This document shows positions 9,116 through 19,900 of a DNA stretch of 64,000 nucleotides, piece after piece; positions within the stretch are counted from its first letter, which is position 1, and each line of letters begins with the position of its first letter. The notes beneath the pieces were generated by a model that was given only the letters and a program-made list of their open reading frames with translations, ran no database searches and was not told the DNA's origin. The position numbers and the translations under genes were made by a program. The DNA comes from Myxococcales bacterium (lineage in GTDB: Bacteria > Myxococcota_C > UBA6777). The stretch covers positions 114,409 through 178,408 of the forward strand of contig JACKEL010000013.1 of the NCBI GenBank assembly GCA_020632975.1. Direction: 5' to 3'.

Positions 9116-9329
9116 GACTTCACCTCACGACTTCAAAAGACCCATCAATGGGTAATATGGCAAGCAAAACCGAAGTTTTGCAAAAGAGAAAGAGTTGTGT
9201 CGATTCTTTTTCGATACAAATCGGGTTGCCATAGTATCAGAGTTTTGCGCAAAATGTTGCGTCTTTCTTTGCGAAGATTGGTGTCCCCACACCACCACAA
9301 GATCAAACAGCTTTCACACGTGTTTATGC

Positions 9330-10529
9330 CTAGCGACAACGTGCGCTACACACCTCACGAACGCCCAAGTCACAAGCCTTTTTGTAGAAAACTTGTGCTT
9401 GTTTGCAGCTTTTTTCTGCACCCATGCCTTGTTCGTACATCAAAGCAGCGTTGTTGCAGCCCGAACCATGGCCAAATTGACAGGATTGTTCATAAGCACG
9501 CAAGGCACCAGCGTGGTCACGTTGACCGCCTTGGCCGCGACGCATCATCCCACCCAAGCTATTGCAAGAAGCAGCAAACTTCAAGCTGCATCCGCGTTGA
9601 TAAGCAGAGCGAGCCTGTACATAGTTTGCGGGATTTTCTTTGACGTGCAGCTTGGCTTGGTTGTGACAACCGTTGCCATAGCCGTACTCGCAGGCTTGGG
9701 TGTAGTGTTGAAGGGCTTTTTCGAGGCTACGCTGTCCAGCACGACCCGTACGATACAACCAAGCCAAGTTGCTACAGCCAAGGCCATGACGAAGCGAACA
9801 AGCTTGCTCATAGTATCTTTTGGCTTGGACAAAGTTCTTCTTCACACCAAGACCGCGCATATAAAGCTCTGCGAGTCGCGAACAAGCCGAACCACGACGC
9901 AAACCGCATGACTTTTCGTACAACTGTTTTGCGCGATCCAAGTTGCGCTCGACGCCATCTCCATCGCGATAGAAGTCACCCAATTTTTGGCAAGCATCTG
10001 CGCGCCCTTCTTTGCAAGCACGCGAAACACCTTGAACAGCTGCGGGAACATCTGTCGAAACCGTACGAGGAGAGGGAGGTGGAGGAGGTTCACTGCCGCC
10101 AGCAGGTGGAGGCGGAGGCTCGCTACCGCCCGCAGGTGGGGGTGGAGGCTCACCTCCCCGCGCGGGTGGGGGTTCGTTTGAGGGCGGTGGATTGGAGGGA
10201 GGCGGAGGATTGGAAGGAGCAGCGCCACCTCCGCTGTTCTCGAGTTGCCATCGCAGGTTGCGCGTTTGGTTGGCACGAACACGTACTTTCTCAGAACGAC
10301 TTTTGTAGCCCTTCATACGAAGTTCGATGGTATGCACACCTGCATCTACTTCAATCGAAAGGGGTTTGTTGCCTGTTTCCCCTTCATTTACGCCATCAAT
10401 GTAAATCGTGGCCCCAACAGGTGTACTGGAAATCACCAGTTTTCCCCGCTGCGCGGCCCAAACGGGAGAGCTTAGCAAGAAACCAAGCGCTATCCCTAGC
10501 ACGCACCAGATCGTTCTGCGCATCTTCAT
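9330..10529 (-). CDS. Secreted PEGA-domain and Sel1-repeat protein
   Basis: The 399-residue protein has a signal peptide ending in SSPVWAAQ, then a PEGA domain (about 28-97: LVISSTPVGATIYIDG, EVDAGVHTIELRMKGY). A Pro/Gly/Glu-rich linker (about 98-165) with repeated EPPPPPAGGS units precedes about six Sel1-type (TPR-like) repeats of roughly 36 residues, for example GDFYRDGDGVERNLDRAKQLY and AELYMRGLGVKKNFVQAK. Each repeat also carries paired cysteines (C-x7-C), unusual for cytosolic Sel1 proteins and fitting disulfide formation outside the cytoplasm. PEGA domains are common in surface proteins; Sel1 arrays bind partner proteins. The partner is unknown. Confidence 0.85.
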   Translation of the reverse strand: MKMRRTIWCVLGIALGFLLSSPVWAAQRGKLVISSTPVGATIYIDGVNEGETGNKPLSIEVDAGVHTIELRMKGYKSRSEKVRVRANQTRNLRWQLENSGGGAAPSNPPPPSNPPPSNEPPPARGGEPPPPPAGGSEPPPPPAGGSEPPPPPSPRTVSTDVPAAVQGVSRACKEGRADACQKLGDFYRDGDGVERNLDRAKQLYEKSCGLRRGSACSRLAELYMRGLGVKKNFVQAKRYYEQACSLRHGLGCSNLAWLYRTGRAGQRSLEKALQHYTQACEYGYGNGCHNQAKLHVKENPANYVQARSAYQRGCSLKFAASCNSLGGMMRRGQGGQRDHAGALRAYEQSCQFGHGSGCNNAALMYEQGMGAEKSCKQAQVFYKKACDLGVREVCSARCR

Positions 10530-10742
10530 CCTCCTCTGTGTCGATATTGAGCGGCTGCGGGCTTCTTCTTTGAGGCTTCAAACGTGCGAGGCTTTCTTGT
10601 ATCCAACAAGCAAGTCCGTCCCAAACGTTTGTAGCAGGTTAGAAAGATGTGTGGATTGCGTCAAGAGCGCAACACTTCGCCTCTCCTTGAAACGTCTGCT
10701 ACCAAGCTTTTCTTCCTTACAAAAACCAAGCTTTTTTCTGAT

Positions 10743-11681
10743 CTAGGCAGAACGCAAAGAAGGACGTTTTTCGTGGGGAAGTGTCCAAGCAGAACTTGGA
10801 GAAAGGCGCTCTGTCAAAAACTCCAAAAAGACACGGACCTTTGCAGAAAGGTAACGACGACTCGGATACACCGCATAGATCGCATTTGCAGGTGGGCGCC
10901 AAGTCGGTAACACTTGCTGCAACAAGCCTTCTTGGAAAGGCTCATAACACAAGAAGGTTGGTAAAAGGCTGATCCCCATCCCCGCGATGGTTGCGTCGCG
11001 TAAAAACAGGAGGTCGTTGACCACCAAGCGACCTTGCACAGAAACGTTGACTTGTTCCCGTTTGGCCCCTTCCAAACGCCACTCTGCATGTGGACTACCA
11101 CTTCCAAGGATCAAACACTCATGTTCTGCGAGATCTTCTGGGCGTTTGGGCAACCCTCGCGCTTCCAAATAGTCTGGGCTTGCGTACAAATGCACAGAGG
11201 TCGGGCCCAACTTTCGAGCGACCAACGTCGAGTCTTCCAAGCGACCGACACGGATCGCAAGATCGAAGCCTTCTTCGATTACGTTGACCACGCGAGAAGA
11301 CAACATTAACTCGACAGTGACGTCTGAAAACTGCGTCATAAACTCCGACAGGATCGGACGCAAGAAAGCAACCGCAAAGATCGAAGGTGCAGTGATACGC
11401 AGATGGCCGCGGGGAAACTGCTGTAACTCAGAGACTGTAAGTTCGGCATCTTCGGCTTCGGCGATGATCCGCGCGCATCGTTCGTAAAAAGCGACCCCTA
11501 CCTCTGTTAAGTTTAGATTGCGTGTTGTTCGATGGATGAGCCGCACCCCCAAGCGCTCTTCCAAACGCGCCAGCCTTCGACTCACTGTGGACTTTGGCAA
11601 GCCCATCGCACGGGCAGCCCCCGTGATGCTCATCTCTTCGGCGACTTTGACAAAGACCGCCATCTCATTTAAATCCGCCAT
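10743..11681 (-). CDS. LysR-family transcriptional regulator
   Basis: A 312-residue LysR regulator. The N-terminal winged helix-turn-helix is typical (FVKVAEEMSITGAARAMG and KSTVSRRLARLEERLG, residues about 8-45), followed by the linker helix and a two-lobed effector-binding domain from about 90. The start at 11681 has an AGGAG eight bases upstream. LysR proteins usually regulate a divergent neighbour, but upstream here is the RNA-ligase gene on the same strand, so no target is indicated. It lies immediately downstream of the RNA-repair cassette with a gap of about 100 bases, possibly by chance. The ligand is unknown. Confidence 0.88.
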   Translation of the reverse strand: MADLNEMAVFVKVAEEMSITGAARAMGLPKSTVSRRLARLEERLGVRLIHRTTRNLNLTEVGVAFYERCARIIAEAEDAELTVSELQQFPRGHLRITAPSIFAVAFLRPILSEFMTQFSDVTVELMLSSRVVNVIEEGFDLAIRVGRLEDSTLVARKLGPTSVHLYASPDYLEARGLPKRPEDLAEHECLILGSGSPHAEWRLEGAKREQVNVSVQGRLVVNDLLFLRDATIAGMGISLLPTFLCYEPFQEGLLQQVLPTWRPPANAIYAVYPSRRYLSAKVRVFLEFLTERLSPSSAWTLPHEKRPSLRSA

Positions 11682-11785
11682 ATAGCGCTCCTGTGTTCCA
11701 GGAAAGACATGCCCATCCACGCCAGCCTATGCTTGATGCCCCGCCCCGTCAATGATGCTTTTTTTCTTTTTTTGAAAAGATATCC

Positions 11786-12823
11786 TCACTTTTTTTGAAA
11801 CCAATCGCCCATGGCTGCACGGCTTTGCTCGCGCAAGTACACAGCCAAACGATGTTGTGCCAAAGAAGAAAGGCCCCCCCACGCATCGCCTTGTTCTTCC
11901 TGCAACACCTCCATGATGTCTTCCTGCAACAAGGTCTCCAACTGTTCACAACGCATCGTATCTGTGGGGCGGATGTGCCCGATCTTTGAGACTGCGTTGG
12001 AGACACGTTGCGTCGTCGCGAGTTCTCGAATACGCCCTTCCCAAGAGGCCAAAGACGCATAATCATCGTGACGTGACCAGACCCGCGCTTGATGATATCG
12101 AGCATCTTCCGAAAAAAGCTTGTGTTTTCTCTTCAACAATGGACGGACAGGTCCTTTGGCGGTCTCGACAAGCGTCTCCTCAACAGGTCGCAAAACAAAG
12201 CCTTCAGCGTCATTGCTCCAAGCAAGTGCTGGAAGACCCAAAGCTGCGGGGATCTTCGTTGTAAAATGCGTAGAAAGTGCAAGTCCTTCCGCCATCTTGC
12301 CGCGAAAAAGTAAAGGCGCAACCGCAAAGCCCGACGAGATGGCCTTTTCTGTCATCTGGTCAAAGCCCAGATAGCGCCGTTCTCCTTTGTCATCCAACCA
12401 AGCGATATCAAACACAGAAAATCCGATATCAGGTCGATAAGAAACCCCTGTCTGAACAGCTTGAACGCCCTCAACGGGTGCGACATCTGGATGAGGGTAA
12501 GCCCCACCATACAACTCACCATAAACCAAGAGCACACGGGCTTCTGGACACACTTCTTGGAAAGACCACGCCAAAGAAAAGGCCGCATCCGACAACGTCG
12601 AAGCGATCAGATCATGCCCAAAGAAGGACTCTTCTTCCTCCAAGAATCCCTTGCGCTTTCCAAAACGGACTTGTTCTCCATCGCACATCACGCAAAAGTT
12701 GGCGCCATGGATCTTTTCTGTCGCGACCCACTCCGCTCGCTGAAGTCGCCGCCAGTCCGCAGGTTCAAGCGACCATGCACGGCTCTCTTCGCTGATCTTT
12801 TCGTAAGGAAAAAAGCTCTCCAT
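11786..12823 (-). CDS. Rnl2-type ATP-dependent RNA ligase
   Basis: All nucleotidyltransferase motifs of the T4 Rnl2 / RNA-editing ligase family are present in this 345-residue protein: motif I EKIHGAN with the adenylated K37, motif Ia RFGKRKG (53-59), motif III YGELYGG (101-107), IIIa FDIAW (138-142), IV EGFVLRP (207-213) and V LLKRKHKLF (229-237). The C-terminal helical domain is of the size seen in Rnl2. It seals 3'-OH/5'-phosphate RNA ends. Its ATG overlaps the TGA of the upstream end-healing gene (TGATG at 12821-12825), so translation is probably coupled and the two enzymes made together. This is the last gene of a three-gene repair cassette. Confidence 0.88.
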   Translation of the reverse strand: MESFFPYEKISEESRAWSLEPADWRRLQRAEWVATEKIHGANFCVMCDGEQVRFGKRKGFLEEEESFFGHDLIASTLSDAAFSLAWSFQEVCPEARVLLVYGELYGGAYPHPDVAPVEGVQAVQTGVSYRPDIGFSVFDIAWLDDKGERRYLGFDQMTEKAISSGFAVAPLLFRGKMAEGLALSTHFTTKIPAALGLPALAWSNDAEGFVLRPVEETLVETAKGPVRPLLKRKHKLFSEDARYHQARVWSRHDDYASLASWEGRIRELATTQRVSNAVSKIGHIRPTDTMRCEQLETLLQEDIMEVLQEEQGDAWGGLSSLAQHRLAVYLREQSRAAMGDWFQKK

Positions 12824-14148
12824 CACAAACCTCTCAAAAGCCAACGCGTGTCGTAAGCCACTTGGCCATCTTCTCCCACAAAGATCTGTTGATGTGCCTC
12901 GTGAAACCCCGGCCATTCGAGCGTTTCAAACTGTCGCTTCAACACACCTGGAGGTACTTGGCGCTCGCGTTGGCGATTTCGTCGAAAGATCTCTTTCATG
13001 GGTGCGCAAAACAACACAATCGAAGTGTGCGCATGATAATCCCGCGCGATCTGGACCAACATCGAACGACTGTCACGGCGAAGACTTGTGGCATCCCAGA
13101 TCGCGTGTTGTCCCTTGCGCAAAGCCTCTTTGAGTCGATCCCTGGCTTGGTGCAAGACCCTCGTATTTTCGCTCTGGTTGGCTGCATCACCAGTGATCTC
13201 TTCGCGCATCTGATCCATCGATATCACGACAGCATCGCGGGCGTGCTCATTCAACCATGAGCTTTTGCCCGAAGCAGAGGGGCCAAACAAGATCGTGAGC
13301 GCACCGCGCGCTGATGCAACGCGCCCATAACTCCGTGCCACCGCTTCTTCAGGACGCGAGATCGTTCCTTCTGCAAGATCCCATAGACTCTCTCGCCACA
13401 AGCGCTCCAATTGCATCTCACCCTCTCCACGAAAGGTCGTACCCAACATCTCGTAAAGCTCGCTCGCAGCAAAGCCACCGCGCGCACAAGACCAACCGCT
13501 CATGCGTCGATCTCCCAAAAGCCCCGCGCCTGACCAAGTCCCAGACTCCTCAAACAACATCCGAAAAAGCTCCATGATCTCGATCTGTTCGTCTTGATCA
13601 GGACAGATTCGCCCCATCATATCGGCTTTTTCTAAAAGGTAGAGCAGTTGGACATCACAAGACTCAGCCAACATCCACTGTTTGGCGGTACCAAACTCTT
13701 TTTTCACAAAGCGTTTTGGCTCGTGATGCAACCCAATCAACGCCGCGATATCCAACGCCAAACGCAGTGGAATCCCAAGGTCCAACAGCCGATAAAAGGC
13801 ATACGAAGCCCCTCGTGGCGCGTGATGCGGCGCGACGATGCGGAGACGCCCGTCAAAGTCTTGTTCGCGCGTGGTCATGGGCTTCCCGATATCGTGCAGC
13901 CAAGTCCCAACCCAAAGCGCAAACCAGCGTTCAGGAGAGAGTTTCCAGCCTCCCATCGACAACAACTCAGAAAGGCGATCGAGCACCATCCCTGTATGAA
14001 TCGCGACATCCCCTTCTGCATGCCACTCTGGATCTTGCGGTGTCTTCGCCATCTCATGCAGCAAAGGAAACTGTTCTCCACAAGCCTCCAACGCATCTTC
14101 CCACGCGACCACACCACCTTCAAAGATATCGTTCATGTACGCGTGCAT
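12823..14148 (-). CDS. HD-domain phosphatase / 5'-OH polynucleotide kinase (HD-Pnk type)
   Basis: A bifunctional end-healing enzyme of 441 residues. Residues about 40-185 are an HD phosphohydrolase: H51, H85-D86 (WLHDIGKP), H141-H142 (GLHHEPK) and D176 (EKADMMGR). Residues about 280-415 are a polynucleotide-kinase P-loop domain: Walker A GPSASGKSS (289-297), MDQMREE (311-317), WDAT (351-354) and Arg-rich lid RRNRQRERQ (389-397). The same order was characterised in Runella HD-Pnk, which removes 2',3'-cyclic or 3' phosphates and phosphorylates 5'-OH ends. The product ends suit the ligases on either side. The start at 14148 has AAGGAG seven bases upstream. The stop overlaps the next ATG. Confidence 0.88.
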   Translation of the reverse strand: MHAYMNDIFEGGVVAWEDALEACGEQFPLLHEMAKTPQDPEWHAEGDVAIHTGMVLDRLSELLSMGGWKLSPERWFALWVGTWLHDIGKPMTTREQDFDGRLRIVAPHHAPRGASYAFYRLLDLGIPLRLALDIAALIGLHHEPKRFVKKEFGTAKQWMLAESCDVQLLYLLEKADMMGRICPDQDEQIEIMELFRMLFEESGTWSGAGLLGDRRMSGWSCARGGFAASELYEMLGTTFRGEGEMQLERLWRESLWDLAEGTISRPEEAVARSYGRVASARGALTILFGPSASGKSSWLNEHARDAVVISMDQMREEITGDAANQSENTRVLHQARDRLKEALRKGQHAIWDATSLRRDSRSMLVQIARDYHAHTSIVLFCAPMKEIFRRNRQRERQVPPGVLKRQFETLEWPGFHEAHQQIFVGEDGQVAYDTRWLLRGL

Positions 14149-14241
14149 CGCGTTCTCCTTGCACCCAAAAGGATCATCTCACCCCAAAGTCTCGTAGGAA
14201 CCGAGGCTTCAGAGACTAACGAACCTGGCCAACTTGCATCC

Positions 14242-14868
14242 TTAACCAGCCAAACCATTGGGGATCACTTCGGCAAACATCCAGTGTTGGTCTGTTTGAA
14301 CGTGTTCGGATCGAACCCACTTGGCCACAACGCGGCCAAAGTCTTCGTAGGTAAAACTACCAGCTCGACGAACAACATAACCTTCGGATGTTTCAGTAGG
14401 AACGCGCAAGCCGCGCAAGAACTTTTCGTCCCACTTGCCTCGATACAAAACAGGTGGTGTAGAAAGCCCCAACATCCCCGCCCATTCGATGGTTTCGTCC
14501 CAAGACAGACAACAATTGTCGTGATCCCAAATCGAAAACATCAGAAAGTACGAGGGGAGCGCATCATAGAGGATGGAGTGTCGCGCAAACAAGTTCTCGC
14601 CACAGATCCGCCATCCTTCGGGCAACATGTAACCAATTTGTTGTTGAAGTTGTTTGACCCAAGAGCGCGAAGGGTGATGTCCTGAAGACAATGAACGCGC
14701 GTGCAAACCATCGCGGTATATCGTGGTATTTTCGCCATCCATCTTCTCGGTCACAATGATTTCTTGATCTTCAAGCCTCGATATATCGGACACTTTCAAG
14801 TCATCCGACGAGATACCAGGAGACCACGGCAAGTGGGGTGTCCTTGGATATTTGAATCGCTTTTCCAT
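14242..14868 (-). CDS. Compact RNA ligase-family nucleotidyltransferase
   Basis: A 208-residue protein reduced to the nucleotidyltransferase core: motif I TEKMDGEN with adenylation Lys K42, CGENLFARHSI (motif III, 89-99), FSIWD (IIIa, 111-115), SEGYVVR (IV, 161-167) and AKWVR (V, 182-186) followed by HVQTDQHWM. It has no added N- or C-terminal domain, unlike the Rnl2-type ligase two genes downstream. The start at 14868 is backed by GGAGG about ten bases before; an upstream in-frame start is less likely. Separated from the HD-Pnk gene by 93 bases on the same strand, it probably heads the repair cassette. Polynucleotide ligation is inferred from the motifs; substrate choice (nick, tRNA break, capped end) is unknown. 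Confidence 0.8.
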   Translation of the reverse strand: MEKRFKYPRTPHLPWSPGISSDDLKVSDISRLEDQEIIVTEKMDGENTTIYRDGLHARSLSSGHHPSRSWVKQLQQQIGYMLPEGWRICGENLFARHSILYDALPSYFLMFSIWDHDNCCLSWDETIEWAGMLGLSTPPVLYRGKWDEKFLRGLRVPTETSEGYVVRRAGSFTYEDFGRVVAKWVRSEHVQTDQHWMFAEVIPNGLAG

Positions 14869-15088
14869 GATCTTCAAGCCTCCACAAAAGGAAAGATGGC
14901 AGCTTTTACGCAATACCTCTAGAGAGGTTCGCTGTTCTTCTTTTCCCTGGGTTCTCTACCATGTAAGAAAAAGATCCCCCGCTTGGGCCTTTGCTCTCTG
15001 GGGTTTTGTTTTTTTCCTCTAGGCAAGTAAACCTCGCTAAGTTAAAGTCCATCTTATGGAAAACCTCATCTCTTAGGGGGAAGACACC

Positions 15089-15613
15089 ATGCCGTTTCGT
15101 ACCGCTTTTCAATATGGCCGTTGTGCCTTGTTTGCCTTTCTTGTGATGGGTGCTTTGGGTTGTTCGCGTCCAGTGTACACGACCTACCATCGCATCACTC
15201 CCCAAGTCGATCCTTGGTTTGCTTACAAAGATCTCGCAACCGTCTGCATCTTGCGCGCAGAACAAAATCCATCCTCCCCAACAGTGGCCTACTTCGACAA
15301 TCGCCGATTTGTGGGGCTGACAGAACATAATGGCATCTATTTCTGTTATCTTGTTCGACCAGGGCAACACCAACTGATGGCCCGAAGCACCCGTGCTTAC
15401 CCAGTCAAGATCAGTTTTCACGCTCAGCCAGGGCAGTGCTATTATTTCCGACAAATCCACTTTCCTGGCGGTTTTAATCTCAACGATACCTCCACCACCA
15501 CTGCGCGCAAACTGATGGTGCATCTGTTGTATGCCTATGTGCGCTCAGACCCCGATGCTCCGCCACTTTACCGCATGCCCGTCCCTGCACGCTACGCACC
15601 TTCCTCTTGGTAA
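15089..15613 (+). CDS. Lipoprotein of unknown function (DUF2846-like)
   Basis: The 174-residue protein has a lipoprotein signal peptide with lipobox ALGC (Cys at residue 25). The mature part shows a beta-rich pattern VAYFDNRRFVGLTEHNGIYFCYLVRPGQHQL followed by CYYFRQ, resembling the DUF2846/PEGA-like fold in which a small beta-sandwich ends with a membrane-proximal stretch. GGGGGAAG precedes the ATG. It is transcribed divergently from the RNA-repair cassette with about 220 bases between. Anchoring in the inner or outer membrane is likely; function unknown. Confidence 0.75.
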   Translation: MPFRTAFQYGRCALFAFLVMGALGCSRPVYTTYHRITPQVDPWFAYKDLATVCILRAEQNPSSPTVAYFDNRRFVGLTEHNGIYFCYLVRPGQHQLMARSTRAYPVKISFHAQPGQCYYFRQIHFPGGFNLNDTSTTTARKLMVHLLYAYVRSDPDAPPLYRMPVPARYAPSSW

Positions 15614-15809
15614 CCTGCCCCTCTCCCCACCAAACGCTCCTTTGACCAACTTCCCCACAAGAAGATCGTCCTTCCAAAAAAAGATGAACCTTCCTCAAAA
15701 AACATCCGTTAAGACGCCCATAACCAACGACCTAAAATCAATCCCAGACCTTTTCTGAGATATCTATTCTTTTTTCCCTACATTCTTTTGATTTGATGGA
15801 GACGCAACG

Positions 15810-16928
15810 ATGGCGAATCTGCAAAGCCACATCCACGCAAACCTTTTGCAGCCTGGGTTTGAGTTTGAAACGATCTTCCAACCCAACCGCAAGCAAGAGA
15901 GTGCATTTCGTTTTCGCGCGCGTCATATCAACGGACGCCGCGCCCCCAAGGTGATCTTATGTGATGATGCCCGCGTGCAGCCAGGCAAGATCTGTGACGT
16001 TCGTGTTCGTAATGTTCGCAAACCTGAAAGCCGACAACGCGGTTATATCGAAGTCGAGTTTCTGCGTCAGCGCGGCTTTCAACTCGATGAAAAGATCTAT
16101 GTCGAACCCTTACAACTACGGAAACTTCAGGCCCTTCTCGAAAGTGGCATGAATATCCTGCTCGATGGCCCCCAAGGTTCGGGAAAGACCGTACTCTCTC
16201 GTAAGGTCGCAGAAGCTTTGGGCATGCATTATGTGTTCTTCAACTGTAGCGCAATCTTCGAAGCAACCGACTTTTTGGCGACCCTTCAGATCCGCGCAAG
16301 CGAGACTGGGCAAGCTGAAACGGTTTGGATGCCCACAGATATCTTGCGCGCTCTCGAAGCCGCACATGCCCGTCCTAGCGAGCGTTACTTGATCTTCCTT
16401 GATGAGTTCAACCGCTGCCGCGAGATGGCACGAAACGGGATCATGCCCGCGCTCGATTCGACCCGAAAACTCTACAACCCCATCACAGGTTCGATGTTGC
16501 ACATCCCCCCCAATGTGATGTGGATCGCTGCCATCAACAACGGTAGCCAATTCACAGGGACCACGCACGTTGACCCCGCACAGATGGACCGTTTTGCACC
16601 GCTCAAGATGGGATATCCCCCAGCCGAAGAAGAGAACCGTCTGTTGGCTGCCAAGTATCCCCGCGCATCGCGCCGTGAGATCGACCGTATCGTCCGCGCC
16701 GCCAATGCGATCCGCCAAGACGATGGCCTCCAAGTGGACCTCAGCATGCGCGCAACCGAAGAAGCATGCCTTTTGCTCGAACATCCGAACTTTGCAGATG
16801 TGCCCAATGATGTCCTCCCTGATATCCTGAAAAGCAGCTTTTGCGGTCGCTTCTTGGGACGTTGGGATGACGAAACCACGGATGCAGGGATGATCTGGCA
16901 GTCGATTGTACGCACGCTAGAAATCTAA
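15810..16928 (+). CDS. MoxR-type AAA+ ATPase
   Basis: The 372-residue protein carries an N-terminal region of about 100 residues and a MoxR/GvpN-like AAA+ module: Walker A GPQGSGKT near 120, Walker B IFLDEFNR near 195, sensor-1 region WIAAINNGS, and Arg finger region QMDRFAPLKM. MoxR ATPases act as chaperones that insert cofactors or remodel partners, usually with a von Willebrand A protein encoded next door. Here the partner is the HEAT/VWA gene starting 29 bases downstream, so the two form an operon. A GGAG lies nine bases before the start. Confidence in the family is high; the client is unknown. Confidence 0.88.
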   Translation: MANLQSHIHANLLQPGFEFETIFQPNRKQESAFRFRARHINGRRAPKVILCDDARVQPGKICDVRVRNVRKPESRQRGYIEVEFLRQRGFQLDEKIYVEPLQLRKLQALLESGMNILLDGPQGSGKTVLSRKVAEALGMHYVFFNCSAIFEATDFLATLQIRASETGQAETVWMPTDILRALEAAHARPSERYLIFLDEFNRCREMARNGIMPALDSTRKLYNPITGSMLHIPPNVMWIAAINNGSQFTGTTHVDPAQMDRFAPLKMGYPPAEEENRLLAAKYPRASRREIDRIVRAANAIRQDDGLQVDLSMRATEEACLLLEHPNFADVPNDVLPDILKSSFCGRFLGRWDDETTDAGMIWQSIVRTLEI

Positions 16929-16957
16929 GACTTTTTCTCTTGAAGAAAGATCCGCCA

Positions 16958-19900
16958 ATGAACCTGCAACAACGTCTCGATACCCGCGACCAACTGCTCC
17001 AAGATGCGCAAAGCACGCAAGCTACGCAGCGAGTCCAAGCCATCCAAGCACTCGGGCATGGCGGTTTTTCTGATCTTTCTGTCTTACAATTCCTACGCGA
17101 AGCCCTTGGTGCCTCAGAAAGCAAAGAGGTGCAAGCTTGCGTACAAACCCTCTTTGCCCTCCAAGGCGAACTCTGCCTTCCTTGGGTGATTCAAGCCATC
17201 CCACAAATGAACCGCCAAAACGCGCGCCAAACCGCACGTTGGCTGCTTCAACAAGGACATCGCAGCGCCCGCGAACTCTCCCGTTTGCTCGAGGCTGAAG
17301 ATGAATGTCTTTATGGGATGATCTCTGCATTGCTTTGCGAACGAGCACCCGACATCGTCTTGGATTGGTCCCGTCGTCGATTGCCCCAACAGCACGAAGA
17401 ACGCGCGTTGCGTGCCTTACGCTTGACCCTCTACTTGCTCGAAGAAGGTTGGGCAAAGCACGAAAAAACACTGCGCCGCCAACGTCGTAATGAAGCGATG
17501 ACACTGTTGTTGCAACAACAAGATCACAGCAACGCAGCGATCAAAGACGCCATCAAACAAGCATTTAGCCAGATCCAAGACAACGATCCTGTTCACGCTT
17601 CCGCGTTCCGTCTCCCCACGCTCGACCGCAGTGACAAACTGAACGTGCTTGATATGCTCGAAAAACGCGGACGTTCGCAACACGCTGACTGTATCGATTC
17701 GCTGCTCAACGAGACGGACGAAGAGATCTTTCTAAAAGCCATGAGCGTGCGCCATAAACTCGACCCAAGCCATCGACACGCTTGGTTTGAGCGCTGTATG
17801 TTTGGCGTCCACGAAAATCGACTCACGCAAGCCATCGAGATCGCGAAAACAGCGTCCGATCCGTATGTTTGGGAAGACATCATCAGTGCAGGTCGCTATG
17901 TCGCAAACCATGTTCGCGCGCTGTCGATTCATGCGCTGTGCGACGTTTACCGGCGACTTGCGAGTCCCAAACGCAAAGAAGAACTCCGCGAAACCCTCAA
18001 GTCTTACTTGGAAGACTCTTCTGAGGAAGTTCGAAAGACCGCGTTTCAAGAACTCATACAGTTCGCAACCCAGGAAGATATCGAGTTTTTCCAAAAAGGA
18101 TTGCTCGATACATCTGCGGGCATTCGACAATATGCACTCAAAGGGATCAAGCAGCTTTCGCCAGCGTCAGCATGGGACTCTGCGCTTTTGATGGTGCGGG
18201 ATGGAGAGTGGGCACTCCGCGAAGTGGCTTACTCGATCTTGCTCGCTGATCTAGAGCGTTGCCCCAACAAGATCTTTCTCCAAGCTTGCCGTGAACAAGA
18301 AGAGTCCCTACAAACACAAGTCGCAGCTTTGGTACCCAAACTTCCCGAAGCAACGTTCAAACGGCTTCTGGTGGCACTGCTAACAACACGACATCAAGTG
18401 GTTGGGCGAACCATCAAGCGTATGAAAAAGCTCTTTAAGAAAGACGAACACGCAAACATCTTGCAAAAGAGCCTCCATCAAGCCGATCCCAGCGCAGTGA
18501 CAGAGCTTTGCACAGAACTCTTGCATAGCACGGATGACGCTTGGGATATCTTGGAACAGGCTTTTGCCAAGATGCGTTCGAGCCTTCGCATCGGGTTGAT
18601 CGACTTTTTGGTACAACACAACACACAAGAACACGCACTCAGGCTCCTAACGCAAGGACTCAACGACGAAAACACAGAGGTTCGACGTGGAACCTTTGCG
18701 ACACTTGTACAACAAAACAACGATATCTTCGAGCTTTCCGAGCAGATGCGCCTTGATTCGGATGGCGAGATCCGCAAACTCGCGGTCCAAAAGCTGCGAC
18801 AAAAGCAAGACGAAACAACCCTTGCGTTGTTGTTGCCCATGGCCCGCGATGAAGAACCCGAAGTTCGCCGCGAAGTCCTCGATGCATTGGCCTCTTACGA
18901 TGATCCCGAAGTCTTGAGCGAGCTTGTAAGCTCTGTTCACGACGTCGATGAGGGCATCCGAGAACTCGCAAAAGAACTTTTGCAACGACATATCGATGCG
19001 GTCCCAGCCCTCAAACACGCCCGTCGCAGCTTCTTTTGGGATGATGATCTTCCCTCAGATGCTCCCATCTGGCAACGCCTCCATCACCAAGTCGATGAAG
19101 TGCGGATGTGGGCAAGCCGCGTGGGTCAGCTGTTGCTGGGGGCCCCTGTGATTGTTCACCAATACCGCCAAGGATTGGGACGCACATGGAGACGCAGCAA
19201 AGATGGTGTGATCGAGATCGAACTTGCGGATATGCCCATCACACAAGGACATCCGTATGGCGAGGAGATCGTCAAAGGTCTCGCACTCCACGAGATCGGG
19301 CACCATCTCTACGACTTTGGTGTGCGAGGATTTAGTACAGTCCGTGGGATCGCCCGTTCAGAAGGACTCGGCGATCTCTATGACGTCCTACTCGACGAGC
19401 GTTTGGAACGCCGCCTACGCTCACGTCGCCCGATCTGGGGCATCTACTTTGATCGCCTTGCTTCGTATGCTTTTGCACAGCGTTGGCATCGCGTCCCTTT
19501 GCAAGAGCTTGCTCAGTTCCTCGAACGAACGGAAGACGATCTCCGCGAAGCCATCGAGTCTGGAGAACTCCCAGGCTACTTGGTAAGCGCAGGGGAGATC
19601 TTGACGGAAGGACGGCTCTTTGGGCGCTTCTTTGGCCAAAGCAAGACACGTCGCTTTGAAGATCAACGCATCGCTGAGACCGATAGCGTCTTGTTGCGAG
19701 ATAGCGATCTTCTCCGCATCCCAGGTGCTTTGACTGCGCGCACAGCGTTTTTGTGGTGTTTGCGTTGTGGCTTTGATCCCGCGATGTCACCCGATCCTCG
19801 TATCGCCCAAGCGATGGACATCGTTCAAGGCGACTTCCGTCACCTCGATCATGCGGGGCTTTTGCAAGTCGCACGAGAGATCTCAGCGATCTTCCAAGAA

